Positions 50,556 to 59,075 of a DNA stretch of 64,000 bases are shown here, piece by piece. A model generated the notes under the pieces. It saw only the letters and a program-made list of their open reading frames with translations, was not told where the DNA came from and searched no databases. The stretch comes from SABI01 sp963677695 (GTDB lineage: Bacteria > Spirochaetota > Spirochaetia > Sphaerochaetales > Sphaerochaetaceae). A program made the translations under genes and the position numbers. Each line of letters begins with the position of its first letter. Within the stretch, counting starts at the first letter, position 1. The DNA is taken from the NCBI GenBank assembly GCA_963677695.2, contig CAXXUJ010000002.1, positions 682,001 to 746,000 on the forward strand, given 5' to 3'.

Positions 50556-50927
50556 TCAGTTGTGTTCGATCTTTTCGAGGAACTCGACCTTGCCTGCTGT
50601 CGACCACAGTTTTTCAAGGTTGTAGAACTCTCTCAGTTCACGTCCCATCAGGTGGATCACAATATCACCGCAGTCGATAAGTTCCCAGCCATCGTCCCCC
50701 ACCTGCTTGTGGCGGTTGATGACGGTGACACCTCTTTCATTCAGAAAATCCCACAGCTCACGAGCGACACCTCGAAGGTGTCCGAGTGAGTTGACAGTGG
50801 AGATAATAAAGGCATCCGCCCATCCGCTCACTTCACTCACATCGAGAACGACAGTATCTTCACCCTTGTGGTCGGTGACGAAACGGGCTATCTCCTGTAT
50901 GATCGCTTCTCTATCCTTATCTATCAT
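50556..50927 (-). CDS. rsfS: Ribosomal silencing factor RsfS (YbeB/Iojap)
   Basis: The 123-residue protein has VLDVSEVSGWADAFIISTVN, LRGVARELWDFL and a GWELIDCGDIVIHLMGRELR end, characteristic of RsfS, which binds L14 and blocks subunit joining in starved cells. Immediately adjacent (0 bp) to the upstream lipoprotein gene; last gene of the rplU operon. Confidence 0.95.
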   Translation of the reverse strand: MIDKDREAIIQEIARFVTDHKGEDTVVLDVSEVSGWADAFIISTVNSLGHLRGVARELWDFLNERGVTVINRHKQVGDDGWELIDCGDIVIHLMGRELREFYNLEKLWSTAGKVEFLEKIEHN

Positions 50928-51512
50928 CTATTCAGTACTCCTCAATTCTATTTCTTCACGTGTACGTATCATCCACTCCTGTATGTTCCGTTCTAAAAGA
51001 GCGCTCTCCCCTCTCCCTGTGAAGAAGGTGGACATCTGATACACCCTCAGAACATACTCTGATTCTCTGTAAAAACTCAAGAGGTCATCCACTTTACCTT
51101 TCGCAACACCTTCAATCGACAGCTCTTTCATGGCTGAAGAGATATCTTCAACTGTCCCCTGCTTAAGATAGGTGAGGCGGTCAGCCAGTACCTCTCTCTT
51201 CCCTTCTTGAAACAATGCGTTCCAGGCACTCTGATCTCCGGAGATTTCGATATCGGCATCAATACCGGTCAATCGTCTCATGGCAGAGAAAGGATCTGAT
51301 GAAATCCCTTCTCTCAACAGGACTCCCCTGTAGGAGGCAAGAGCTGTGACAGGCATCGAAGCGACCAGGACGTAGGCCTTATCTGTATCAATGACTGCTG
51401 TCGTTGCATACTCGTCGCTTATGATACAAAGGGTAGTCACATCTTCTGATCGGGTACAGGAGGAAAGGAGAAGTACTATAACACTTAAGAGAAGGAGAAC
51501 TCTTGCTCTCAC
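50928..51512 (-). CDS. Small lipoprotein, possibly LytR-CpsA-Psr-like, between yqeK and rsfS
   Basis: The 194-residue protein has a lipoprotein signal (VLLLLSVIVLLLSSC) and then SDEYATTAVIDTDKAYVLVA and RRLTGIDADIEISGDQSAWN. The last segment looks like the LCP family core (GIDxyv.id) but the LCP catalytic arginines are not recognisable, and length is short for the family. LCP-family genes sit at this position in some bacteria, which is the main reason for suggesting it. It overlaps yqeK by 4 bp. I cannot assign a function. Confidence 0.55.
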   Translation of the reverse strand: MRARVLLLLSVIVLLLSSCTRSEDVTTLCIISDEYATTAVIDTDKAYVLVASMPVTALASYRGVLLREGISSDPFSAMRRLTGIDADIEISGDQSAWNALFQEGKREVLADRLTYLKQGTVEDISSAMKELSIEGVAKGKVDDLLSFYRESEYVLRVYQMSTFFTGRGESALLERNIQEWMIRTREEIELRSTE

Positions 51513-52099
51513 CTGAATGTTCCACCGTCGATGATGAACCGATAGGTGTCGAAGGTTGTTCCGGCTACGTCTCTTTTCTTCTTCTCCGAGTGTTCGAAGT
51601 GGTCCTCAAGGACTCTCTTCAGGAGGTGTTCTATATCACCTGCTGAAAGGAGCTTTTTCACCTTCTTCTTATCCATGTAGTTCCTCTCAAGCTCCATGTA
51701 GTCGGCGCAATAGAGAATCGCTCCCATCAGTCCCATATCAGGGGATGCAAGGGTATGCCATCTGATTGCACTCACGATATCATCAGCGCCGAGGCATTCA
51801 TGGGCACTTGCATGGTGAGCTGCAACAGGAGCGTGAAGGAGTGAAGGCCATTTCTTCTCTTCTTCAAGAAGGGGGATGGAAATAGTTTCAGCATGGGTGA
51901 TGAGTTTTTTTTCGGGCACTTCACGGAACATATCGTGATAGAGGGAAGCGAGTGTGAGACGGTTATTTCCCTTCTCATCGAAGAGTTTATAGTGGTCGGA
52001 AATTGTGAGAGCCATGGCCGCACAGCTTTTGGAATGACTGTAGCGCTTCTTAGAGAGTCTTTTCTTTCCCTGTTGTTTAACGTTCTTTATACAGCTCAT
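51509..52099 (-). CDS. yqeK: YqeK-type HD-domain phosphohydrolase (Ap4A hydrolase)
   Basis: About 196 residues, with RYSHSKSCAAMA, SLYHDMFREVP (HD pair), HAPVAAHHASAH, RWHTLASPDMGLMGAILYCADYMELER (an Asp/His-rich segment typical of YqeK). YqeK enzymes cleave Ap4A to two ADP. I choose the ATG at 52099, which overlaps nadD by 23 bp; a ribosome-binding site is not obvious, so translation is probably coupled to nadD. nadD-yqeK-rsfS is a conserved order. Confidence 0.88.
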   Translation of the reverse strand: MSCIKNVKQQGKKRLSKKRYSHSKSCAAMALTISDHYKLFDEKGNNRLTLASLYHDMFREVPEKKLITHAETISIPLLEEEKKWPSLLHAPVAAHHASAHECLGADDIVSAIRWHTLASPDMGLMGAILYCADYMELERNYMDKKKVKKLLSAGDIEHLLKRVLEDHFEHSEKKKRDVAGTTFDTYRFIIDGGTFR

Positions 52100-52694
52100 A
52101 GTCAAGAATATAATCGAGCACTCCGTCACTCAGGAGCATCTGAAGTTCCTGAATATCTCCTTTTGGGGAGTGTAGCACTTCTCGTATGTATGTGGAAGAG
52201 CACTCGACAGGCTCCACATCAATCCACTCGCCGTCCACACCTTCAGGGAAGGCCTTTCCTCTGTTTCGTGTGACCACGAGAATATGAACAAGGGGAAAGA
52301 GGTCTTCGGCGCGGTACCAGGTGTGCAGGTCTTCTACAAGATCATCACCGACAACAATGGCAAGCGTTCCGTCGATATCATATCTCTGGTAGATATCGAC
52401 AACACTCATGTAGGTATAGCTTTCACTTTCCCGTGTCAGTTCACAGGTATCGACAACGATCTCCATTTCCCTGTCTTCGGGATAAAAGGAACGATAGTCC
52501 TCGAGACCGAGGTGAAGGAGGTCGAGACGCTGTTCATTTGTGATTTCTTTCTGATAACTTTTATGAACGGGAGCTTTGGATGGGAGAATAATGATTCTCT
52601 CATACTCTGTCCGTTCAGCTATCGTATGAATCATGTAGAGGTGACCAAGATGCATCGGGTTGAAAGTTCCCCCGAAAATGAGAGTTTTCTTCAC
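52077..52694 (-). CDS. nadD: Nicotinate-nucleotide adenylyltransferase
   Basis: The 205-residue nucleotidyltransferase starts FGGTFNPMHLGHLYMIH (HxGH motif) and has ILPSKAPVHK, VVGDDLVEDLHTWYRAEDLF and a SSTYIREVL motif. It makes NaAD from nicotinate mononucleotide in NAD synthesis. It overlaps obgE by 4 bp. Confidence 0.95.
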   Translation of the reverse strand: MKKTLIFGGTFNPMHLGHLYMIHTIAERTEYERIIILPSKAPVHKSYQKEITNEQRLDLLHLGLEDYRSFYPEDREMEIVVDTCELTRESESYTYMSVVDIYQRYDIDGTLAIVVGDDLVEDLHTWYRAEDLFPLVHILVVTRNRGKAFPEGVDGEWIDVEPVECSSTYIREVLHSPKGDIQELQMLLSDGVLDYILDYELYKER

Positions 52695-53740
52695 GCCTCG
52701 GTCCTGTATTCCGCATCAGTATTCACTGTGGTGGTGAACCCGGTGTCAACCTCGTCCTCTTTTTTCTCCGCTATCCTGATGAAAGCTTCCTTCACCGCTT
52801 GCAGTCCGTCCCCGGTCATGTTTGACAGAGGAAGCACCATGGCATCCGTGATGGAATCCTTCAGTTCCCTGAAAGCATCTTCGGTTTCTGGGATATCGGT
52901 CTTGGTTCCGATAACGATGTGAGGTTTCTCATTCAGTTCAGGAGCATAATTATCGAGTTCATGACGGAGCGTTTTGTAATGAGAAAGGGCATCATCGTCA
53001 CTCAGGTCGATGAAGAAGGCAAGGGCAGTGGTACGTGAAATATGGCGGAGGAACTTGAAGCCCATCCCCTTCCCTTCACTTGCCCCCTCAATGATCCCAG
53101 GGATGTCGGCGAGGACGATGTCTTTATCACCGTACCGGAGCATACCGAGCTGAGGGATACGGGTAGTGAACGGGTATCCAGCAACCTTGGTTCTAGCATT
53201 CGTCAGATTGTTGAGAAGTGATGACTTCCCCGCATTCGGGAATCCTACGAATCCGATATCGGCAATAATGAGGAGTTCGACCCCGATCCTGAGCTCATGA
53301 CCCGACTCGCCGGGCTGAGCAAAACGTGGAGTCTGTCGTGTCGAGGTTTTGAAGTGCCAGTTGCCCTGGCCTCCCCTTCCACCTTTGAGAAGCGTATAGG
53401 TATCAAGTCCGGTAAGGTCCTTGATAATACGTCCCGTCTGAGGATCCTTGAGAACGGTACCTGGGGGTACGGGAATGATCATATCATCACCGTCACGCCC
53501 GAAGCAGCGTACACCTCTTCCAGGGTGACCGTTTTCGGCCTTAAAGGAACGGATCTTTTTAAGGTGAGCAAGGGTACGGAGATTATCTTTTACAACAAAG
53601 ATAACATCTCCGCCTTTCCCTCCGTCTCCCCCGTCGGGACCACCCTTCGGGATATATTTCTCTCTACGGAAGGAAACACAACCGTTGCCTCCGTTTCCGG
53701 AGGCAACTTCTATATAGGTTTCATCTGAAAATCCAAACAT
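52691..53740 (-). CDS. obgE: GTPase Obg
   Basis: The 349-residue protein has the glycine-rich Obg domain (ASGNGGNGCVSFRREK, GGPDGGDGGKGGDV) and the G domain: GFPNAGKSSLLN (G1), a G2 threonine in YPFTTR, DIPGIIEGASEGKG (G3) and GTKTDIPE (a variant of NKxD, G4). It works in ribosome assembly. It lies 34 bp after rpmA. The G4 motif GTKTD lacks the usual N (NKxD), which some Obg proteins share. Confidence 0.95.
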   Translation of the reverse strand: MFGFSDETYIEVASGNGGNGCVSFRREKYIPKGGPDGGDGGKGGDVIFVVKDNLRTLAHLKKIRSFKAENGHPGRGVRCFGRDGDDMIIPVPPGTVLKDPQTGRIIKDLTGLDTYTLLKGGRGGQGNWHFKTSTRQTPRFAQPGESGHELRIGVELLIIADIGFVGFPNAGKSSLLNNLTNARTKVAGYPFTTRIPQLGMLRYGDKDIVLADIPGIIEGASEGKGMGFKFLRHISRTTALAFFIDLSDDDALSHYKTLRHELDNYAPELNEKPHIVIGTKTDIPETEDAFRELKDSITDAMVLPLSNMTGDGLQAVKEAFIRIAEKKEDEVDTGFTTTVNTDAEYRTEA

Positions 53741-53774
53741 GTATCGTCTCTGACGCCTGAGAAATCGGGAAAGA

Positions 53775-54026
53775 TTACTCTGCGATGATTCTCACATACT
53801 TGCGATTATTGCGTGTATGGAAATCAACCTTGCCTGCAGCCTTTGCGAACAGGGTATAATCTCTTCCACATCCGACTTCGTCGCCTGCGTGGAATGTGTT
53901 TCCGTGCTGTCTTACGATGATCTCACCAGCTTTAACTGTCTGACCACCGAATCTCTTCACACCAAGTCTCTGACTTCTTGAGTCTCGACCGTTCTTACTG
54001 CTACCGCCACCTTTCTTATGTGCCAT
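53775..54026 (-). CDS. rpmA: 50S ribosomal protein L27
   Basis: 83 residues: MAHKKGGGSSKNGRDSRSQR, RLGVKRFGGQTVKAGEIIVR and HAGDEVGCGRDYTLFA. The full family sequence, basic, with no N-terminal extension needing removal. Lies 11 bp after rplU. Confidence 0.98.
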   Translation of the reverse strand: MAHKKGGGSSKNGRDSRSQRLGVKRFGGQTVKAGEIIVRQHGNTFHAGDEVGCGRDYTLFAKAAGKVDFHTRNNRKYVRIIAE

Positions 54027-54037
54027 CTCAAAACTCC

Positions 54038-54349
54038 TTACGCGTTGATCTTCTTCACAGTGATCATCGAATACTTCTGGCGATGGCCCTGAGTTCTGCG
54101 GTATCCCTTACGTCTGTTGAACTTGAATACCTTGATCTTCTTCCCTTTCACGATATCATTCACGGTGACAACGACCTGCGCGCCATCCACATAGGGAGTT
54201 CCGAACTTTGAATTTTCACCATCGCCCACGGCTACAACCGTGTCAAAGGTAAGCTCATCACCACTCTCGACACCGAGCTGGTCTACCTGGAGGGTTTCTC
54301 CTTCCTGAGCTTTATACTGCTTTCCTTTAATCTCTACCAGTGCGTACAT
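54038..54349 (-). CDS. rplU: 50S ribosomal protein L21
   Basis: 103 residues with YALVEIKGKQYKAQEGETLQ, AQVVVTVNDIVKGKKIKVFK and RRKGYRRTQGHRQKY, as in L21. It is the first gene of the operon rplU-rpmA-obgE-nadD-yqeK-lipoprotein-rsfS, and has a promoter at 54384-54412. Confidence 0.98.
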   Translation of the reverse strand: MYALVEIKGKQYKAQEGETLQVDQLGVESGDELTFDTVVAVGDGENSKFGTPYVDGAQVVVTVNDIVKGKKIKVFKFNRRKGYRRTQGHRQKYSMITVKKINA

Positions 54350-54383
54350 GTTAATACATCCTTATCAAAAATATGCAGTGTCT

Positions 54384-54412
54384 CTTATATCACACAAGAT
54401 TAATTATTACAA
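54384..54412 (-). promoter_or_regulatory. Promoter of the rplU operon
   Basis: On the minus strand TTGTAA (54407-54412), 17 bp, and TATAAG (54384-54389) make a good sigma-70 promoter, giving a leader of about 30 nt before the rplU start. Confidence 0.65.
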
Positions 54413-54428
54413 GTGCTCTACTGCTCTT

Positions 54429-56222
54429 TTACATTGACTGCAGGAAAGGAATTCCTACAAGTCCATATGCATTCTTCAAAACCTGCAGAACCATGGTCAC
54501 AAGGGCTACCCTTGCCACGATCTGCTCCTTCTTCTCCGCCTTCAGAACCGCATGGTCATGATAATACCTGCTGAAGGTTCTGGAAAGGTCATAGAGGAAA
54601 CTTGTGATCACCGAGGGATTATACTCTACAGCCGCCTGAGCAACTAAAGAGGGGTAAAGGGCGATCATCTTTATCAGTTCTCTCTCATCTCTGACAGTGA
54701 GGTGGGAAGCGTCGAAATCAATGTCGGTAAAATCACTCTTCATCTCTTCCCATTTTGCCAGCATGCTGCTTATTCTCGCACCCATGTACTGAAGATAGGG
54801 TCCGGTATTGCCGTTGAAGGAGATTGAGTCTGCCGGGTTGAACACCATATCCTTCATCGGAGAGGGCTGAAGGAGGTAGTAGCTGAGCGCACCGCGTGCG
54901 ATCTTTTCACTCACATCATCAATATCGCCCACTTCCGCTTCCCTGTTCTTTGCGATGATCTCTTCCTTTGCAAGAGAAGTGAGAGATGCGAACAGGTCAT
55001 CTGCATCGACAACTGTCCCCTCTCTGCTTTTCATCTTCCCTTCAGGGAGGTTCACCATACCGTAGGAGAGGTGATAGAGGTTCTCGGCCCACTGATATCC
55101 GAGTTTGCCGAGCACATGGAAGAGGACCTTGAAATGGTAGGCCTGCTCGCTTGCAACGACATAGATCAGGGAATCGAACGGCCACTTCTCGTGACGCTGG
55201 ATCGCTGTCCCGATATCCTGAGTGAGGTAGAGGCTGGTGCCGTCCTTTCTCAGGAGGACCTTCTTGTCGAGGTTGATCTCTTCGAGATCGATCCAGATTG
55301 AGGAATCCTCTTCCCGGTAGAATACCCCATCTTCAAGTCCCTTGAGGATCTTGTCCTTGCCGAGCATGTAGGTATCGCTCTCATAATAATAGGTATCAAA
55401 GCTCACCCCGGTATTCTTATAGGTCTCTTCGATCCCATCGATCGTCCAGGTGTTCATCAGCTTCCACAGCCTCAGCACTTCCTCATCACCGTCTTCCCAT
55501 TTTCTCAGCATCTCCTGAGCCTGGGACAGTGCAGTGGGGTCTTCCTTCTCCCACGCCGCATAGCGGACATAGTACTTACCTACCAGATGGTCGCCCTTGA
55601 TGCCGGAGCTATCAGGAGTCTCCCCCTCTCCGAACTTCTGGTAGGCGAGCATCGACTTGCAGATGTGTATACCTCGGTTATTGATCAGGTTCACCTTCTG
55701 AACGTCAGCGCCGTTCGCCTTCAGGATATGGGAGATACTCTCTCCGATCGCATCGTTTCTCAGATGACCGAGGTGAAGCGGCTTGTTGGTGTTGGGGCAG
55801 CTGAACTCTACCATCATGCGTCTGCCCGACAGGGTTTCGGTATGACCGTAGCTCTCTTTCTGAGCATCCACCTTCTCTTTCAGCGAGGAGGCAAGAGAGG
55901 TAGTATCGATGAAGACATTCAGGTAGGGTCCGGAGGGGAGCACGGCTCCCTCTGGGACTGTATCAAGTGCGTTGAGTTTCTCTGCGAGTTCCTTCACGAT
56001 ATTCTGGGGAGAGTTTCTCATCACCTTCGCGTAGGGGAAGAGAGGGAAAGCGAGGTCTCCCATTTCAGGGTTGGGAGGAGTGTTCACAACAAGCTCTCCT
56101 GCCGTCTGTACCACATCGCCTTCCATACCCTTCTCTGATGCCATCAGACGAAGCTGATCTTCGAGAAGATTCTTCCAATATTCTTTTACCTGCTGATACA
56201 TACCAGTCTCCAAAGCATTCAA
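54429..56222 (-). CDS. argS: Arginyl-tRNA synthetase
   Basis: The 597-residue class I synthetase has MVEFSCPNTNKPLHLGHLRN (HIGH-type HLGH), KMSKS-like MKSREGTVVDADDL and a C-terminal anticodon-binding domain (LQYMGARISSML). The ribosome-binding site AGGAGAG is 7 bp before the ATG. It stands upstream of rplU in the same direction, ending 17 bp before its promoter region. Confidence 0.97.
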   Translation of the reverse strand: MNALETGMYQQVKEYWKNLLEDQLRLMASEKGMEGDVVQTAGELVVNTPPNPEMGDLAFPLFPYAKVMRNSPQNIVKELAEKLNALDTVPEGAVLPSGPYLNVFIDTTSLASSLKEKVDAQKESYGHTETLSGRRMMVEFSCPNTNKPLHLGHLRNDAIGESISHILKANGADVQKVNLINNRGIHICKSMLAYQKFGEGETPDSSGIKGDHLVGKYYVRYAAWEKEDPTALSQAQEMLRKWEDGDEEVLRLWKLMNTWTIDGIEETYKNTGVSFDTYYYESDTYMLGKDKILKGLEDGVFYREEDSSIWIDLEEINLDKKVLLRKDGTSLYLTQDIGTAIQRHEKWPFDSLIYVVASEQAYHFKVLFHVLGKLGYQWAENLYHLSYGMVNLPEGKMKSREGTVVDADDLFASLTSLAKEEIIAKNREAEVGDIDDVSEKIARGALSYYLLQPSPMKDMVFNPADSISFNGNTGPYLQYMGARISSMLAKWEEMKSDFTDIDFDASHLTVRDERELIKMIALYPSLVAQAAVEYNPSVITSFLYDLSRTFSRYYHDHAVLKAEKKEQIVARVALVTMVLQVLKNAYGLVGIPFLQSM

Positions 56223-56338
56223 TTCTCTCCTGATGTATTCAGGAGTACGTGCCTTTGCACTATACAGATAAGGTCAATAGAGTTTCAAGAGATACTCGCC
56301 ATCTTGTGTAAAATCTCCCTGAAAGGTATGCTTTCTCC

Positions 56339-57265
56339 ATGAAAAGAAAACATTTCGACATTACATCATATATACCCGGGTACCTGAAAAGTTTTGAACG
56401 GTTCGAGAAATCGGCGTTCGTATCCTTCCGCCCCGCTCCCCAGCGGGAGGTTCTCGTCTCCATCATCTCTGATATCTTTGAACTCCTCTTTCCCGGACGC
56501 TCGGGCACGGGAGTGCTCAACAGGCACTCTGTCGTGGAAGTGATCACATCATTGATGGAAAAAGTGGCCATTGAGCTTGAAGAGCAGCTCTTCCTCGCAT
56601 GGTTCTATGAAAACCCTCTCGGTCTGAATGATGATCAGACTCACGAGTACTCGGAACTGGCTAAGGATACGATCACGGCTCTCCTGGAAAACCTTCCTGA
56701 CCTGAGAATCATGATGAAAGAAGATGCGGAAGCAGCACTTGACGGAGACCCGGCAGCTCGATCCATTCATGAGATCATTCTCGCCTACCCCGGTGTCTGC
56801 GCACTGACGATGCACAGGATCAGCCACTTCCTCTTTGAGAAGAAGGTCCCTCTCATCCCCCGCATGATCGGGGAGATCATCCACACCCAGACGGGAATCG
56901 ATATCCATCCCGGTGCGACGATCGGACGATCTCTGTTCATCGACCACGGTACCGGAGTAGTCATCGGAGAGACCACGGTGATCGGTGACCATGTAAAGAT
57001 CTATCAGGGGGTCACCCTCGGTGCCCTCTCATTCCCGAAAGACAGCTGCGGTGCCCTAATCAAGGGTGCAAAGCGCCATCCTACGGTGGGAGACTATGTG
57101 ACGGTCTATGCGAATGCGACGATTCTCGGTGATATAACAATCGGTGAGCACTCTATCATCGGTTCGAGTGCATGGGTGCATAACGACATTCCATCCTATT
57201 CATTTGTACAGAATGAGGATCCGAGAACGATCATACGGGAGAGGACGAAGAAAGCTCAGCGCTGA
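56339..57265 (+). CDS. cysE: Serine O-acetyltransferase
   Basis: The 308-residue protein has a helical N-terminal domain and left-handed beta-helix hexapeptide repeats (from GIDIHPGATIGRSLFIDHGT through GETTVIGDHVKIYQGVTLGA), including the catalytic His in DHGTG. It makes O-acetylserine for cysteine. Longer than E. coli CysE (273) but like the longer SAT proteins of anaerobes. It is divergent from argS, and its 3' end overlaps the AraC gene by 10 bp. Confidence 0.95.
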   Translation: MKRKHFDITSYIPGYLKSFERFEKSAFVSFRPAPQREVLVSIISDIFELLFPGRSGTGVLNRHSVVEVITSLMEKVAIELEEQLFLAWFYENPLGLNDDQTHEYSELAKDTITALLENLPDLRIMMKEDAEAALDGDPAARSIHEIILAYPGVCALTMHRISHFLFEKKVPLIPRMIGEIIHTQTGIDIHPGATIGRSLFIDHGTGVVIGETTVIGDHVKIYQGVTLGALSFPKDSCGALIKGAKRHPTVGDYVTVYANATILGDITIGEHSIIGSSAWVHNDIPSYSFVQNEDPRTIIRERTKKAQR

Positions 57266-57993
57266 TGTATCATGTGAATATATTCAGTGGGAGTCTGGAG
57301 GCAGTACCGTTTGAATACCTTGGAGAAGTAGTTGCTGTCGCCGAAGCCGAGGCGTCGGGCAACTTCCTTCACTGAGATCTCCCCCCCCTCAAAGTACAGT
57401 TTCGCAAGAGCCATCCTCTGCCTTGAGACATACTCGGGAATACTCATTCCCGTCTCCTTCTTGAATTTCCTGGAGATATGGGAGATGTGGGCACTGTGCA
57501 TGCGCCCGAGGTCGTCAATCTTCACGTCTTCACTGAGGTGGACTGTCAGGTAGGTGACGATATCACGTATCATGGGGGAATAGGAGGAGACTGAGAACTC
57601 GAGTACCGATTTCGCGTACTCAAGGGCGATCTTGCTGTAGAGTACCCCGTCAAGGTAATCGACCGACACCGCGTGTTCGATCATGAGAAGGAACTTGCTC
57701 TCCATGGTATAGAGATAGAGACTCTGAAGACCGCCCTGACGTGCTGCATGGCAGCACAGGGCATTGAATGAGATAAGGTGGTTCTTGCAGCACCTGAGAG
57801 CTTTCGAGGCGACGGTATTCCCGTCACAGCACATGCGCCCGGCGCTCCCCCTTCTATAGGAGAGGACTTCCTCTACCTGATAGGGATTTCCCCACTTGAT
57901 GGCATGGAGAATTTCGCTCTCAATTTCATACTCTCTCTCGATCTGTACGAGATTCAGATTTTCAGGCACCTTGAATTTCGGCTCTTCACTCAT
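57256..57993 (-). CDS. AraC-family transcriptional regulator
   Basis: The 245-residue regulator has a C-terminal AraC DNA-binding domain (about 150-245, with DLGRMHSAHISHISRKFKKE and VKEVARRLGFGDSNYFSKVF) and an N-terminal all-helical part (about 10-145) with cysteines in GRMCCDGN and LRCCKNHLISFNALCCHAAR, without a cupin motif. That cysteine-rich sensor part is unusual for AraC proteins. It is divergent from the mannonate-type SDR at 58242, its probable target. Confidence 0.87.
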   Translation of the reverse strand: MSEEPKFKVPENLNLVQIEREYEIESEILHAIKWGNPYQVEEVLSYRRGSAGRMCCDGNTVASKALRCCKNHLISFNALCCHAARQGGLQSLYLYTMESKFLLMIEHAVSVDYLDGVLYSKIALEYAKSVLEFSVSSYSPMIRDIVTYLTVHLSEDVKIDDLGRMHSAHISHISRKFKKETGMSIPEYVSRQRMALAKLYFEGGEISVKEVARRLGFGDSNYFSKVFKRYCLQTPTEYIHMIHQR

Positions 57994-58241
57994 TGTATCA
58001 ATCTCTCATTTCCCATTGGTTTTACGTGTCTTCATGACTCTTAACGTTCATCATAAATCCCGCAATCGAAATAGTAAAGCAGAGAAGGAAAAATATCTCA
58101 TAAATTAGTAACTAAGGACCATATTGTGCTAATTTTCTTGTTCCTTTCCAATTTTTTTATTGATTCTCTAAACATTTCTTTCTCCCCTCCCCGTTCTCTG
58201 CTATGATGAATTGCAGATAATCAGAGAGGGGGAAGTGAAAT

Positions 58242-59075
58242 ATGGATCGTGTCCTTGAAGGCAAGGTGATTGTTGTTACAGGAGCAGGCGGAGTGCTGTG
58301 CAGTGAATTCGCCCGCCATTATGCGGCTCTCGGAGCGAAGGTCGCTCTTCTGAACCGTTCAGCAGAGAAGATAGAAGCCATAGAGAAGGAACTGACGGGC
58401 AGAAGGTTGACGGCGAAAGCGTATCAGGTGGATGTACTTGATGCTGCAAAGCTTGCTGCTGTCCATGAAGCGATCGGAAAGGATTTCGGTCCGGTTGATA
58501 TTCTCGTCAACGGAGCAGGCGGCAATATGGCTGCTGCGAATACGGGGAATGAATACCATGAGATGAAGCTCGATGAATCGGTGAGATCATTCTTCGATCT
58601 CGATATCTCAAGTATCTCCGATGTGTTCGAACTCAACTTCATGGGAACACTGATCCCTTCCAAGGAATTCGTTTCCGATATGGTGGGCAGAACGGGATGT
58701 TCTATTTTGAATGTCACCTCTATGGCAAGCTACAGGCCTCTCACGAAGGTGCTCGGCTATTCGGCAGCAAAGGCTGCGGTGAACAATCTCACGCAGTGGC
58801 TCGCTGTCCATTTCTCTCACACGGGAGTGAGAGTCAATGCGGTCGCACCAGGGTTCTTCAGCACGAAACAGAACAGGTCTCTCCTGTTCGACGAACAGGG
58901 AAATCCGACAGAACGCAGCGCTAAGATACTGAACGGAACCCCCATGGGAAGATTCGGTGTTCCAGAGGATCTGCTGGGAACGGTCACCTACCTTGTCGAC
59001 CCCGAGGCAAGCGGTTTCGTTACCGGAGTACTTATCCCCGTCGACGGAGGCTTCAACGCCTACTCGGGTGTCTAG
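58242..59075 (+). CDS. uxuB: SDR-type D-mannonate oxidoreductase (fructuronate reductase)
   Basis: The 277-residue SDR has TGAGGVLCSEFARHYA (cofactor motif), a NGAGGN loop, SMASYRPLTKVLGYSAAKA (Ser, Tyr, Lys) and the terminal DGGFNAYSGV. That end and the long insertion before the central helix (EYHEMKLDESVRSFFDLDI) are typical of the SDR-type fructuronate reductase/mannonate oxidoreductase found in Gram-positives and spirochaetes. It would reduce D-fructuronate to D-mannonate in glucuronate use. A TATGAT -10 (58202-58207) with a poor -35 suggests activation by the AraC regulator. Its 3' end overlaps mtaB by 4 bp. Confidence 0.85.
   Translation: MDRVLEGKVIVVTGAGGVLCSEFARHYAALGAKVALLNRSAEKIEAIEKELTGRRLTAKAYQVDVLDAAKLAAVHEAIGKDFGPVDILVNGAGGNMAAANTGNEYHEMKLDESVRSFFDLDISSISDVFELNFMGTLIPSKEFVSDMVGRTGCSILNVTSMASYRPLTKVLGYSAAKAAVNNLTQWLAVHFSHTGVRVNAVAPGFFSTKQNRSLLFDEQGNPTERSAKILNGTPMGRFGVPEDLLGTVTYLVDPEASGFVTGVLIPVDGGFNAYSGV

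Noticed and set aside
50928..51512. Confident LytR-CpsA-Psr assignment
   Set aside because: Only a short GID-like segment and the gene position support it; the conserved arginines are not visible, so it is left as a lipoprotein of unknown function.
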